Counted from the stretch's first letter, positions 1 through 7,493 are shown. The stretch: 8,235 nucleotides of DNA from Treponema sp. (GCA_017613485.1 JAGADS010000121.1:1-8235); one strand, 5' to 3'. Notes: generated from the letters alone by a model not told the origin. Made by a program: numbers and translations.

Positions 1-180
1 ATAATCAAGGTTTTCTTCTATCTCATTGACATAACCCCTGTAAAACACATTCAGAGAAACAAGGGCGACGACAATTCCTGTCAAGAGAATTCCCAATCCT
101 GTCAAAACTGTTATTCTTAATGACAGCGGTAATGCCTTTTTTGCTGTAGTATCAAATCTGTCCAGTGCTTTTTTAGCCAT
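1..180 (-). CDS. N-terminal fragment of a membrane protein, possibly a chemoreceptor or sensor
   Basis: This is the first 60 codons of a gene that runs off the left edge of the window. It starts at an ATG (178-180) preceded by GAGGAAGG (185-192), a good ribosome binding site. The protein opens with a basic, Lys-rich cytoplasmic stretch (MAKKALDRFDTTAKKALPLS), followed by one hydrophobic helix at about residues 21-48, then an acidic segment (NEIEENL) that would begin an extracytoplasmic domain. A short basic N-terminus, one helix and then a periplasmic loop is the usual opening of methyl-accepting chemotaxis proteins, HAMP-containing cyclases and sensor kinases, all common in spirochaetes. No HAMP or signalling domain is visible because the rest is missing, so the family is inference only. 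It has its own promoter and is separated by 94 bp from the upstream operon. Confidence 0.75.
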   Translation of the reverse strand, partial: MAKKALDRFDTTAKKALPLSLRITVLTGLGILLTGIVVALVSLNVFYRGYVNEIEENLDY

Positions 181-218
181 AATACCTTCCTCGCTGTATA
201 AACCTCTATATAATTATG

Positions 219-247
219 ATTTTACTATGCAACTTGACAAAAGTCAA
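219..247 (-). promoter_or_regulatory. Sigma70-type promoter for the gene at 1-180
   Basis: Read on the minus strand there is a TTGACT -35 box (247-242), a 17-bp spacer and a TAAAAT -10 box (224-219). Both boxes are close to consensus and the spacing is optimal. A transcript would begin near position 212, giving a leader of about 30 nt before the ATG at 180, with the GAGGAAGG site inside it. A weaker alternative pairing nearby is TTGCAT with TATAGA at 16 bp spacing, slightly downstream. The promoter lies in the only gap between the four-gene operon and this gene, which supports it being real. Confidence 0.6.
234..247. repeat. Short inverted repeat overlapping the -35 box
   Basis: The sequence ttgac-aaaa-gtcaa is a perfect 5-bp inverted repeat with a 4-base centre. 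Its right arm coincides with the -35 hexamer of the minus-strand promoter and its left arm lies in the spacer. It could be a regulator binding site, or a weak hairpin at the 3' end of the upstream operon transcript. It has no T-tract after it, so it is not a convincing intrinsic terminator. A repeat this short can arise by chance. Confidence 0.25.
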
Positions 248-274
248 ACCGTAAACCCCTGTTTCTAATTCAAA

Positions 275-2995
275 TTATCTCCTTAAGCAGAAAGCATTTA
301 TTCTTTTTTCTTTATCGGCTGTAAGGCACTCGGTTTCCTTATCACCGTCTATATCAAGAATGACTGGTTTCCCATAACCGCTAACAGGATAACCTGGCTC
401 AAGATTAAGCTCACTGTTGAATGCATAAATTTTGTTTCCGTTTACTGTCACATAGAGTGTAAACCCGTCTTCATCAACAATACTGGAAATATAAGCGTCT
501 TTTGCCTCGGCACCGGGAATCATCTTCCATTCAACTTTTCCGCTGTATGACACCTTAAAAATCCTTGCGTCCTCCGAGATTGCATAAAGATTTTTTCCGT
601 CCGTTTTAACACCACAGTAAAAATTTCCTTCAAGTAAAACAGGAGATGCAGGTAAAGGAGTTCCATCCGTCCACCACGATTTAATCTGACCATCCTGCGT
701 TATAAAAGAAACCGCTGGCTTTCCTCCGATTTTAACAAGCTCAGGGCTTCCATAGCCAAGTCCATCTGCAATGATAGGGTTTTCCGTGTTAATGCATTTC
801 CCGTCCTGAATGATATAGATTGCTCCGATATATGTCCTGTCACAGACTGCAATAAGATTATCCAGAATGACAGGCTTTGACTGTACCGCACCCTTGAATG
901 GAATGTCTATTTTTTGTATTGCTCCGTCTTTGCTCACTGTCACAAACGCATCGTCTTTTACAGAAAACAAAACTGAATCCCCAGAACATTCAATATCTGA
1001 TGTCAATGGACTTCCAACAGAAACAGGAAATCCTTTCTGCACCTCAAATTTACCGTTAAGTAAATATACATTTCCTGATGCAGTCACACACCACAAAAGT
1101 GCATCCTTCTTTTTTGAATTATCTGCCACAACCGCATATAATTTCTCTTCATCTTCAAGTTTAACCGGTGCTGTTTTCTGCTCCATTTTTTTTATGTCAA
1201 GTGAACGAAGAACGCTTTCATCCTCTATCCAGAAAAGTCTCTGCGCTTTCTTTGTTTTCTCAATCATCAGCTCACTGGTTGGAACTCCTTCTGTCTTAAC
1301 CGGGAAAGAGCCTGCATTGCGGGAAGAACCTCCCTCTGTTGAAAAAGCACACAGATTTATATTCATAGTATCAGTATCAAAGCTGATGTCACATCGACCG
1401 GATGAATAATATGAAAGAGCCCTGGTAAAAGCAGAGTCACCGTCCATGAAAAAAGGAGTCTTTTCCTTAAGATCATAATACACCGAAATTGAGGCAGGTA
1501 ATTCTGCATTTCCCGAAATCAAATCCCAGTAAACATTTTTCTTCAGAACATAATTGTCGCTGTTTTCACTTGAATCTGATGAATCATAAACAGCAGAGAG
1601 TGCTTGTGGTGATTGTGATAAATATAAATATCCATCCTGAACGAAAAAATATGGAGAAGAAAGCTTAATCTTAAAAAGCAGAAGAAGTTTTTCCATAAAT
1701 GAAGGGAGCTTTAACTGCTGAAGTATCACGCCGTTTTTCCCTTTTGAAAATTTCGTTTTGACAAGTGGCGATGAAGAAAGAGTCTTAAACACCTGAATCA
1801 TTTTCTCCGTATCGCTTACTTCAAGTGCAAAAACCGGATTGTCTTCTCCCTTTATTCCAAGCACTGCCATTTCCTTTCCTGACCATGAAAAAAGAATGTC
1901 ATCCAGCTTCATGCCAAATAGGATTTTTCCAAAATACTGTGCTCCTGACCATATCTCTTGTGCTTTTAATTCTTCTGGGAAAAGCGGAAACACATCTTCC
2001 TTTATGTCATACAGAGTTCCAATATTAAGCAATGTGTAATTTGTTATGCTTCCGTTCAAGTTTGAGCCAAAAGAAGGAACTGTTGATTTTCCTGTAAGCA
2101 ATGAACCAAGCGGGCTTTCTGTTCTTGAAGAATCGATCGGGAAACTCATGTTTATCTTGATATTTGATTCTGAGACATCAAGAGAAATTGAGGCAGGTAT
2201 TTTTTCAGAGAGAATCCTGTCAATCTCACGTGTAACCATGTTGCTGCCTGTCAATGCACGAAATAAAACACGAGGCTTAACAATCATCTTAAGAGAGCCT
2301 TTATCGCTAGAAAAAGCAAGTTCCTCTTCCTGGGTATATGAATCTTCAAACGGACTGTCAAGCAATGCACGTGTAAACAGTTTCATGCTGCTGGAGGCGA
2401 TTATCAGGTTCTTGTAAGGCTTAAAGTAAACATCAGAGCCTTGGTTCGTCATCTTGTAATATGGAAGGAACGAATCGTCTTTAACATACTCAATGTCTTT
2501 TAAAGGTCCCTGTTTTATGTGCTTAAGGAATAATGGAGAAAGACGGCTAAGGCATGCATAGGGTCCCATGTCGATTACCGCAAGAAAATTGAAAAGCCCC
2601 TCATCATCAGAATAAAACGCAATATCTGTTTTTCTTGATGTGAGTTTTTTAAATGATTTTTTATTCCGTACACCAGAATTTTTCAGTTCATTTAGAAGGT
2701 CTCCTGCACCCCTTAGTTCGGGAGCAGACATAAAGAGCTCCGTTGCCTTTAAATCCAGGAGGGGATCAAAAGTCTCATAGGCAGAATCCGTGTGCATGAA
2801 AACTGAATAACCTGACGGAATTACAGAGCGGGCAGGCACTTTCTGCATCCAGCATATTCCAACCCATATTAAAATCAAGAGGATTATGAATAGAAAAAAT
2901 GCAATCAAAAACCGTAAGACACGCCATGTCTTTTTCTTTGGCTTATATACAGAGAGAGCTTTATCATCGGGAACTGCTATTTCATTTTCCATCAT
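275..2995 (-). CDS. Large membrane-anchored protein with C-terminal beta-propeller-like region, function unknown
   Basis: A 906-residue protein. A basic cytoplasmic N-terminus (KPKKKTWR, residues 18-25) precedes a single long hydrophobic helix at about 27-50. There is no cleavage site, so it is probably anchored in the inner membrane with the bulk outside the cytoplasm. Residues about 55-560 form a large mixed alpha/beta region I cannot assign; its start (VIPSGYSVFMHTD) loosely recalls DUF3352-type proteins, but this is weak. A Ser/Asp/Asn-rich loop sits at 470-481. From about 615 to the end the sequence turns into repeated short beta-strand units with recurring GxP turns (GFPVSVGSPL, DGTPLPASPV, GYPVSGYGKPV), typical of PQQ/FG-GAP-like propeller blades, perhaps six. 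The last blade has DIDGDKETE (881-889), resembling the calcium-binding loop of FG-GAP repeats. It is the last gene of the operon. The start overlaps the previous gene by 14 bp and opens with two consecutive ATGs; no strong binding site is visible, suggesting translational coupling. Function unknown; a role in envelope assembly or ligand binding is only a guess. Confidence 0.9.
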   Translation of the reverse strand: MMENEIAVPDDKALSVYKPKKKTWRVLRFLIAFFLFIILLILIWVGICWMQKVPARSVIPSGYSVFMHTDSAYETFDPLLDLKATELFMSAPELRGAGDLLNELKNSGVRNKKSFKKLTSRKTDIAFYSDDEGLFNFLAVIDMGPYACLSRLSPLFLKHIKQGPLKDIEYVKDDSFLPYYKMTNQGSDVYFKPYKNLIIASSSMKLFTRALLDSPFEDSYTQEEELAFSSDKGSLKMIVKPRVLFRALTGSNMVTREIDRILSEKIPASISLDVSESNIKINMSFPIDSSRTESPLGSLLTGKSTVPSFGSNLNGSITNYTLLNIGTLYDIKEDVFPLFPEELKAQEIWSGAQYFGKILFGMKLDDILFSWSGKEMAVLGIKGEDNPVFALEVSDTEKMIQVFKTLSSSPLVKTKFSKGKNGVILQQLKLPSFMEKLLLLFKIKLSSPYFFVQDGYLYLSQSPQALSAVYDSSDSSENSDNYVLKKNVYWDLISGNAELPASISVYYDLKEKTPFFMDGDSAFTRALSYYSSGRCDISFDTDTMNINLCAFSTEGGSSRNAGSFPVKTEGVPTSELMIEKTKKAQRLFWIEDESVLRSLDIKKMEQKTAPVKLEDEEKLYAVVADNSKKKDALLWCVTASGNVYLLNGKFEVQKGFPVSVGSPLTSDIECSGDSVLFSVKDDAFVTVSKDGAIQKIDIPFKGAVQSKPVILDNLIAVCDRTYIGAIYIIQDGKCINTENPIIADGLGYGSPELVKIGGKPAVSFITQDGQIKSWWTDGTPLPASPVLLEGNFYCGVKTDGKNLYAISEDARIFKVSYSGKVEWKMIPGAEAKDAYISSIVDEDGFTLYVTVNGNKIYAFNSELNLEPGYPVSGYGKPVILDIDGDKETECLTADKEKRINAFCLRR

Positions 2996-3509
2996 TTTTC
3001 TTTATACGGCCTTTAACTCGTTCTGCTAAAGTCTTTGGCGACAAAAGCACAAGACTTGCATAGCTTATGTAAACCCTCAGGATAACGACAATAAGCATAA
3101 TCGTTGTAACAAAGGACCACTGCAGGTTAAGATCAAACGGCAAATCTCTGGATCTCATTTTCAGATAAATAGAAATCTGTCCCCACAAGGGTGATACAAA
3201 TGAAATTATTTCAAATATACAGAGAGTCACAGCCACTACAAAAGTTATGAGCTTACAAATATCCGAGTTGAATCCATGCCTGAAAAGAGACAGTGACAGA
3301 AATGAAGATACAAGTATTACAGCTATCCAGTATACAACACGCTCTGCATTTGGTTTTAAAAACAAGACGGAAAGATCTTCTGCGGCATTTTCCTTTAACA
3401 CCTTAAAGCTTATGTGACTGAACATTAAAAACAAAACGCATGCATACAGTATTGTTATGACTACATTTATTATTCCTGCTGTCTTTATCAACTTGTTTTT
3501 ATCTTTCAT
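2982..3509 (-). CDS. Small integral membrane protein with four predicted helices, function unknown
   Basis: A 175-residue hydrophobic protein that I do not recognise. Hydrophobic stretches lie at about residues 9-31, 58-77, 86-107 and 130-154, so four transmembrane helices with both ends in the cytoplasm is the simplest topology. The C-terminal tail after residue 160 is basic (ERVKGRIKK), consistent with the positive-inside rule. The loop at about 108-129 contains charged residues (KMRSRDLPFD). No catalytic motif is visible. Its ATG directly abuts the TGA of the RNase gene, and a GGAGG ribosome binding site lies within the end of that gene. Its own stop overlaps the start of the 906-residue protein by 14 bp. 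This coupling to a membrane-anchored partner suggests the two work together at the membrane, which is inference. The gene is very unlikely to be spurious given the overlap geometry and hydrophobic pattern. Confidence 0.88.
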   Translation of the reverse strand: MKDKNKLIKTAGIINVVITILYACVLFLMFSHISFKVLKENAAEDLSVLFLKPNAERVVYWIAVILVSSFLSLSLFRHGFNSDICKLITFVVAVTLCIFEIISFVSPLWGQISIYLKMRSRDLPFDLNLQWSFVTTIMLIVVILRVYISYASLVLLSPKTLAERVKGRIKKNDGK

Positions 3510-5426
3510 TCAAATAGCCTCCACGGGTTTAAAGTCTACGGCAAGTTCCGGAAGATTTATTGAGGAAACTTTTACCTGTATCTCATCATTCAGATTAACT
3601 TCTGCATTAACCGGTATATTAACTTCCAGTGCAAGTGATGGAATTGAAAACAGCGGTACTTTCTGACTGTTGTCAAGGCATACGGCTTTACCTGTCCATT
3701 CAGGATTCTGCAAAAGATATACTAAAGTCCAGTGCATGTTGCTTTTGCGTTCTGCCTTGTGTGCGGCCTGTGCTGCTTCTTCTCCCATCGCGACACGCAT
3801 CAGCATTGTGTCCTTGTCCAATACCGGCCTCTTATCTATGAAAGCACGGAGCTGCATGTGTGCTATAAGATCACCGTAGCGTCTTAGCGGACTTGTTACC
3901 TGACTATACATTGCAAGACCAAGACCGCAATGCATCGAAGGAGTAACACCAACAGATCTCTTGTGCATGCATCTTCGGAGCCTGTACTGTCCTGCAAGCC
4001 CCTCTGGAACTGAATCTATCCTGTCCGGTTCCTCCTGACTTACAAAAGGGAAAGGTATTCCGTTCTGGAATGCAAATCTTGCCGCTCCCTCTCCTGCCAG
4101 AAGCATCATCTCACGGATCATGGCAGAACTCTGGGGATGCACTACCTCTTGAATTCTAACATTTTTTGTCTCACTGTCAACGGAAATATTTACTTCCGGC
4201 ATCTGTATCATAACAGCACCGCTTTTTTTCCTGCGTGCCTCGTTTCTTTCTGCAATATCAAAGAGTGGCTTTAACTCAGGGCTTTCTTTTAACGTGTCCG
4301 CCTCCTGATACGTAAGACGCTTTACATTTACAAAGGTTTTAAAAACCTTACACTCATCAATCGTTCCGTCATCATTGAGTTTTATCCTGAACGACAGTGC
4401 CCTGCTTTTTGGAGTAAGACCAAGAGCATAATCTTCAAGGGATTCCTCACACAGCATACGTGAAGCCCCCTCCGGAATATAAAGAGTGCTTCCCCTCTCG
4501 CGTGCAACCTTGTCTATCGAGCTGTCGGGCATGACGGTACTTGCAGGATCCGCTATATGAACCCAAAGATATTCTCCGTCAAATTGAACGGCATCATCAG
4601 GATCGGTGGACCATTCATTGTCTATGGCATAGGATATTCCAGAAACCTCAAGCCTTTCTTCTTCCGGAGGGGAAGCAAGTGACTCGCTTGCAGACTGCAT
4701 TGAAAGGCCCCATCGGTACGGATAAGGATTACGCGTGATTTTCCATATTCCAGTATCAAGCAGAAGTTTGTGTGCCTTCTCTGGTGTCTCCTTCATGTGT
4801 GCATCGTGCATTGTCCGGCTTTTATCGCTTTTTCCAAGGGCCAGAGACTCCACATCCACCATGTATTTTGAGTCACCCTCTATCAGTTTCTTTTGTTTAA
4901 GACGCAAAATGAATTCAGCACGCAGTTCTTCCTCTTTACCCTTTTGATCTGCCTTTTCCTTTATGGCTTTTATTTCATCAAGAGACCGTGGAATAAACAC
5001 TAGTTTTTGATTATCAAAATCTTTTGCAGAAACAGAAAAATACAATGTATTTCGTATCAGGGAATAAAGCGCATAGGATTCATCTGCTGTAAAATCTCCG
5101 TAAAAAAGCTGGCATAGTTCATCAAAACTCACTGGAGCTTTAGCAGTTGAATCATCGGAAAGAAGAAGCTCATGTGCCTCGCAAAGCTGTTTCTCTACTG
5201 TACCGTCCTTGGCAAATTCTGCGGAAGATGCTTTATCCAAAACTGTTTTAAAGGAAGATGCAGGTCCCTCATGCAGAAGAATAACGTCTTTTTCCCTGAC
5301 ATTTTGAGTGGAAAATGTTCCTGCTTTTTGCCCTGAAAACTGTATGGGAAATTTTCCGCCAGATGGAGAATCAGTTACAAGAGCCGCATCATTTTTATAT
5401 AAAACAATCGAATTTTTCTTAATCAT
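3510..5426 (-). CDS. RNB-domain exoribonuclease, RNase II/R family
   Basis: A 638-residue protein predicted to degrade single-stranded RNA 3' to 5', releasing nucleoside monophosphates with Mg2+ at a cytoplasmic active site. The RNB domain spans about 260-565. It has all four metal-binding aspartates in AIDNEWSTDPDDA (D269, D275, D277, D278), the LYIP tyrosine (Y316), the TSPLRRYGD motif (511-519, with R515 matching the catalytic Arg of E. coli RNase II) and the AER glutamate (E559). The N-terminus (about 1-55) looks like a small beta-barrel and is followed by LCQLFYGDFTADESYALYSL (104-123). This layout resembles the cyanobacterial zam/plant RNR1 type rather than the two cold-shock domains of E. 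coli RNase R. The final 60 residues could be a degenerate S1/OB fold. The start ATG overlaps the esterase stop by 8 bp and has GGTGA just upstream. The enzyme should be active; its exact RNA targets are unknown. I give no symbol because rnb and rnr cannot be told apart safely here. Confidence 0.93.
   Translation of the reverse strand: MIKKNSIVLYKNDAALVTDSPSGGKFPIQFSGQKAGTFSTQNVREKDVILLHEGPASSFKTVLDKASSAEFAKDGTVEKQLCEAHELLLSDDSTAKAPVSFDELCQLFYGDFTADESYALYSLIRNTLYFSVSAKDFDNQKLVFIPRSLDEIKAIKEKADQKGKEEELRAEFILRLKQKKLIEGDSKYMVDVESLALGKSDKSRTMHDAHMKETPEKAHKLLLDTGIWKITRNPYPYRWGLSMQSASESLASPPEEERLEVSGISYAIDNEWSTDPDDAVQFDGEYLWVHIADPASTVMPDSSIDKVARERGSTLYIPEGASRMLCEESLEDYALGLTPKSRALSFRIKLNDDGTIDECKVFKTFVNVKRLTYQEADTLKESPELKPLFDIAERNEARRKKSGAVMIQMPEVNISVDSETKNVRIQEVVHPQSSAMIREMMLLAGEGAARFAFQNGIPFPFVSQEEPDRIDSVPEGLAGQYRLRRCMHKRSVGVTPSMHCGLGLAMYSQVTSPLRRYGDLIAHMQLRAFIDKRPVLDKDTMLMRVAMGEEAAQAAHKAERKSNMHWTLVYLLQNPEWTGKAVCLDNSQKVPLFSIPSLALEVNIPVNAEVNLNDEIQVKVSSINLPELAVDFKPVEAI
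3518..3522 (-). promoter_or_regulatory. Ribosome binding site inside the RNase gene for the four-helix membrane protein
   Basis: On the minus strand GGAGG lies 8 nt before the ATG at 3509-3507, within the last codons of the RNase gene, whose TGA (3512-3510) is immediately before that ATG. This fixes the start of the membrane protein and shows that ribosomes ending one gene can restart at the next. Confidence 0.75.
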
Positions 5427-7419
5427 AATTCACCAGCACATCTAATTCAAACGGTTCAACAGGAAGAAGAACATCATCCTTTTGAACATACAGCTCAACA
5501 TCACGCGGAGAATCTGCACAGAGATAACAGATCTTATCGATATCTCCATATAGTCTTCTGCCTTCTTTATCAAGTAACGGTATCTTTACGAGGTCTTTCC
5601 CCTCAATCATTGCACTGACTTCTATTTTTTTCCCTTCAACTATTAAATAAAAACCTCTGACCTCATTTTTATTTCCTGTAATTGAACAGAGGGAACAGTT
5701 TTTTAAATTATAATAGATTTCAATGCAGTCTCTGCACATGTACCAGCGCGAAGGCCTTGGAGAACAAGGTATTTCACTATGACCGTATGCAAGACGAAGT
5801 GCCTCATACGAAAGCCTTTTTCCAATTGTGGATTTTTTCTCGGGATGAAGGTCATTCCATTCACCTGCATCAATGGCAACGACAAGCCCGCAGTTTTCTA
5901 TCTTATAATTCAAAGAAGACTGAACGCTTCTCATCTTTACCCAGCCTGTACTGTCAGTTGTGTTTGACTCAAGTTTCCCGTCTCCGAAATTCGGAAGCTG
6001 AACCATGATGAACGGAAAATTCTTTTCTGCATAGACAAATTTTTTTCTCCATAGCATGATCATTTTCTCAAGCAGCTTTTCGTATTCATCCGGATTGCCC
6101 GCATCAGACTCCCCCTGGTACCATAAGGCACCGGAAATCGCGTATTTAAAACATGGAGAAAGCATTGCATTGTAGAGTGCCGTCGGAGCCCATTCAAAAA
6201 ACAATTCTGACGGACGGTTAGGCATATCTTTTGCAGTCATCATCTGCCATTCTCCAGAAAGAGGCTTGCACACTTCTCCCTCTGGAACCTCAAGCTCCCT
6301 GCATTTTTCTATATGACGTGATGCCACAGGAGGCACATAGACATTCTCGGTAAAAAGATAATATGGTTTTTCTGCTGTAAAACTGATTTTCCCAAACGAT
6401 GAATTTTTCTGAAGCTTTATCACGATGTAATTTTTTCCCTCATGCAAAATACCAGAAGGAACCTCATATCGTCTTGGGGGATAGCAGTAATACGTTGCTC
6501 CCACCTGGACACCATTGACATAGACAAAATCGGCATCAAGAATTCTTCCAAGCCATAGCCTTGTTTTTTTCGAGTTGAATATCTGTGCTTCCTGCTCACT
6601 CAGCTCAATTTCCTTTTTCATCCACAAAAGGCCAGCACCTTTAGGCTCATCTATCTCACCCGGTACAGTACAGCTTTTCCATTTACTGTCATTCATATCG
6701 GGCATTTCTATATTCTCAAAAAGCTCATCCGTCCATTTTTTAATTGCATCAGCGGTTGCCTTTGCCGCCTTTTTGACATTCTCTGGATCCTCACATTTTA
6801 TAAGATTCTCAAGATAAGGCTGTTTTCCACGATATTTCTCTACACTCTTTCTGTCCATCCATGAGATGATCGGGGAACCTCCCTGGCTTGCGTTTATGAT
6901 TCCAACCGGGACATTCAAGGCTTGAGAAAGATTTTTTGCAAAGAAATATCCTGTACCGGATAACTGTCCAAGTGTCTCTGGAGATGCAGAGATCCATTCA
7001 GGAGAATCAAGTCCGTCTTTTTCTCCGTCAAAGCTGAACGACACAGGAACTGTAATCATGCGTATGTTATTGTTTTTAGGAAGCTTAAAATCCTCCGGGT
7101 ATGACCACTTGAGCCTTTCCATCGTAAGCTGTGCATTGGACTGACCGGAAAGAAGCCACACCTCGCCCACAAAAACATCAGAAAAAGAAATAAGGGAATT
7201 TTCATTTTTTACAGAAAGATCAAAAGGACCCCCTGCATCACCCGGGTTGAATTCTATTTTCCAGCATCCTGTCTCATCTGCCGTGCAAGTCCATTCGCTC
7301 CCCCTGAAAGAAAGCAAGACTGAAGTATTCTCCGGTGCCATACCGTAAATGCAGTTTGTCTTATTTCTCTGCAGCACCATACCGGATGCATAAATGCCTC
7401 TTACACAAAAATCCCTCAT
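5419..7419 (-). CDS. Sialate O-acetylesterase-like carbohydrate esterase (SASA/SGNH family)
   Basis: A 666-residue enzyme predicted to remove O-acetyl groups from sugars such as 9-O-acetylated sialic acid or acetylated glycans. The N-terminal beta domain contains GMVLQR (13-18) and IYGMAPE, typical of this family. The SGNH hydrolase region begins at GEVWLLSGQSNAQ, with nucleophile S94 in GQSN, continues with INASQGGSPIISW (175-187), then ALWYQGESDAG (431-441), and ends with the Asp/His block EWNDLHP (520-526, D523 and H525). Residues about 245-350 form an inserted jelly-roll-like domain (TRLWLGRILDADFVYVNG), as in sialate O-acetylesterases. There is no signal peptide, so it probably acts in the cytoplasm on imported sugars. 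A C-terminal beta domain carries three CxxC pairs (562/565, 575/578, 631/634). I chose the ATG at 7419-7417, because GGAG lies 7 nt before it; a TTG directly upstream is less likely. It is the first gene of the four-gene array, with an 8-bp overlap into the RNase gene. The family is well supported; the exact substrate is not. Confidence 0.92.
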   Translation of the reverse strand: MRDFCVRGIYASGMVLQRNKTNCIYGMAPENTSVLLSFRGSEWTCTADETGCWKIEFNPGDAGGPFDLSVKNENSLISFSDVFVGEVWLLSGQSNAQLTMERLKWSYPEDFKLPKNNNIRMITVPVSFSFDGEKDGLDSPEWISASPETLGQLSGTGYFFAKNLSQALNVPVGIINASQGGSPIISWMDRKSVEKYRGKQPYLENLIKCEDPENVKKAAKATADAIKKWTDELFENIEMPDMNDSKWKSCTVPGEIDEPKGAGLLWMKKEIELSEQEAQIFNSKKTRLWLGRILDADFVYVNGVQVGATYYCYPPRRYEVPSGILHEGKNYIVIKLQKNSSFGKISFTAEKPYYLFTENVYVPPVASRHIEKCRELEVPEGEVCKPLSGEWQMMTAKDMPNRPSELFFEWAPTALYNAMLSPCFKYAISGALWYQGESDAGNPDEYEKLLEKMIMLWRKKFVYAEKNFPFIMVQLPNFGDGKLESNTTDSTGWVKMRSVQSSLNYKIENCGLVVAIDAGEWNDLHPEKKSTIGKRLSYEALRLAYGHSEIPCSPRPSRWYMCRDCIEIYYNLKNCSLCSITGNKNEVRGFYLIVEGKKIEVSAMIEGKDLVKIPLLDKEGRRLYGDIDKICYLCADSPRDVELYVQKDDVLLPVEPFELDVLVNYD

Positions 7420-7426
7420 CAAAAAA

Positions 7427-7430
7427 CTCC
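7427..7430 (-). promoter_or_regulatory. Ribosome binding site of the esterase gene
   Basis: GGAG on the minus strand, followed by TTTTTTG and then ATG (7419-7417). The 7-nt spacing favours the ATG over the in-frame TTG one codon upstream (7422-7420), which would leave only 4 nt. Confidence 0.6.
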
Positions 7431-7444
7431 ATACTCAGTTTAAC

Positions 7445-7475
7445 AAAAAAAACGCCACCAGAAAATCTGATGGCG
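7445..7475 (-). terminator. Intrinsic terminator after the ABC ATPase gene
   Basis: On the minus strand CGCCATCAG (7475-7467), a 5-base loop ATTTT, then CTGGTGGCG (7461-7453) make a 9-bp GC-rich stem with one T-G wobble, followed at once by eight T residues (7452-7445). This is a textbook rho-independent terminator, located about 70 nt after the ATPase stop codon and only 25 nt before the esterase start. On the plus strand the same stem lacks a following T-tract, so it acts in one direction. Confidence 0.88.
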
Positions 7476-7493
7476 CTCTCAACTCGCATAACG

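Noticed and set aside
234..274. Intrinsic terminator for the four-gene operon
   Set aside because: The only hairpin here (TTGAC-TTTT-GTCAA) is short, AT-rich and not followed by a T-tract; it overlaps a promoter instead. Termination may be Rho-dependent or leaky.
867..1409. 180-codon open frame on the plus strand
   Set aside because: It lies wholly antisense to the 906-residue protein gene, its translation is Ser/Thr/Phe-rich without a recognisable domain, and no good ribosome binding site precedes it. It is a shadow of the real gene.
2046..2417. 123-codon open frame on the plus strand
   Set aside because: Antisense to the middle of the 906-residue protein gene, with no family resemblance and no independent start signals.
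5682..6008. 108-codon plus-strand frame with several Cys and Phe residues
   Set aside because: Antisense to the catalytic and C-terminal part of the esterase, whose motifs (QGES, NDLHP) are encoded there on the minus strand.
7420..7422. TTG as the start codon of the esterase
   Set aside because: The ATG directly after it has better spacing (7 nt) from the GGAG site and is the commoner start codon.
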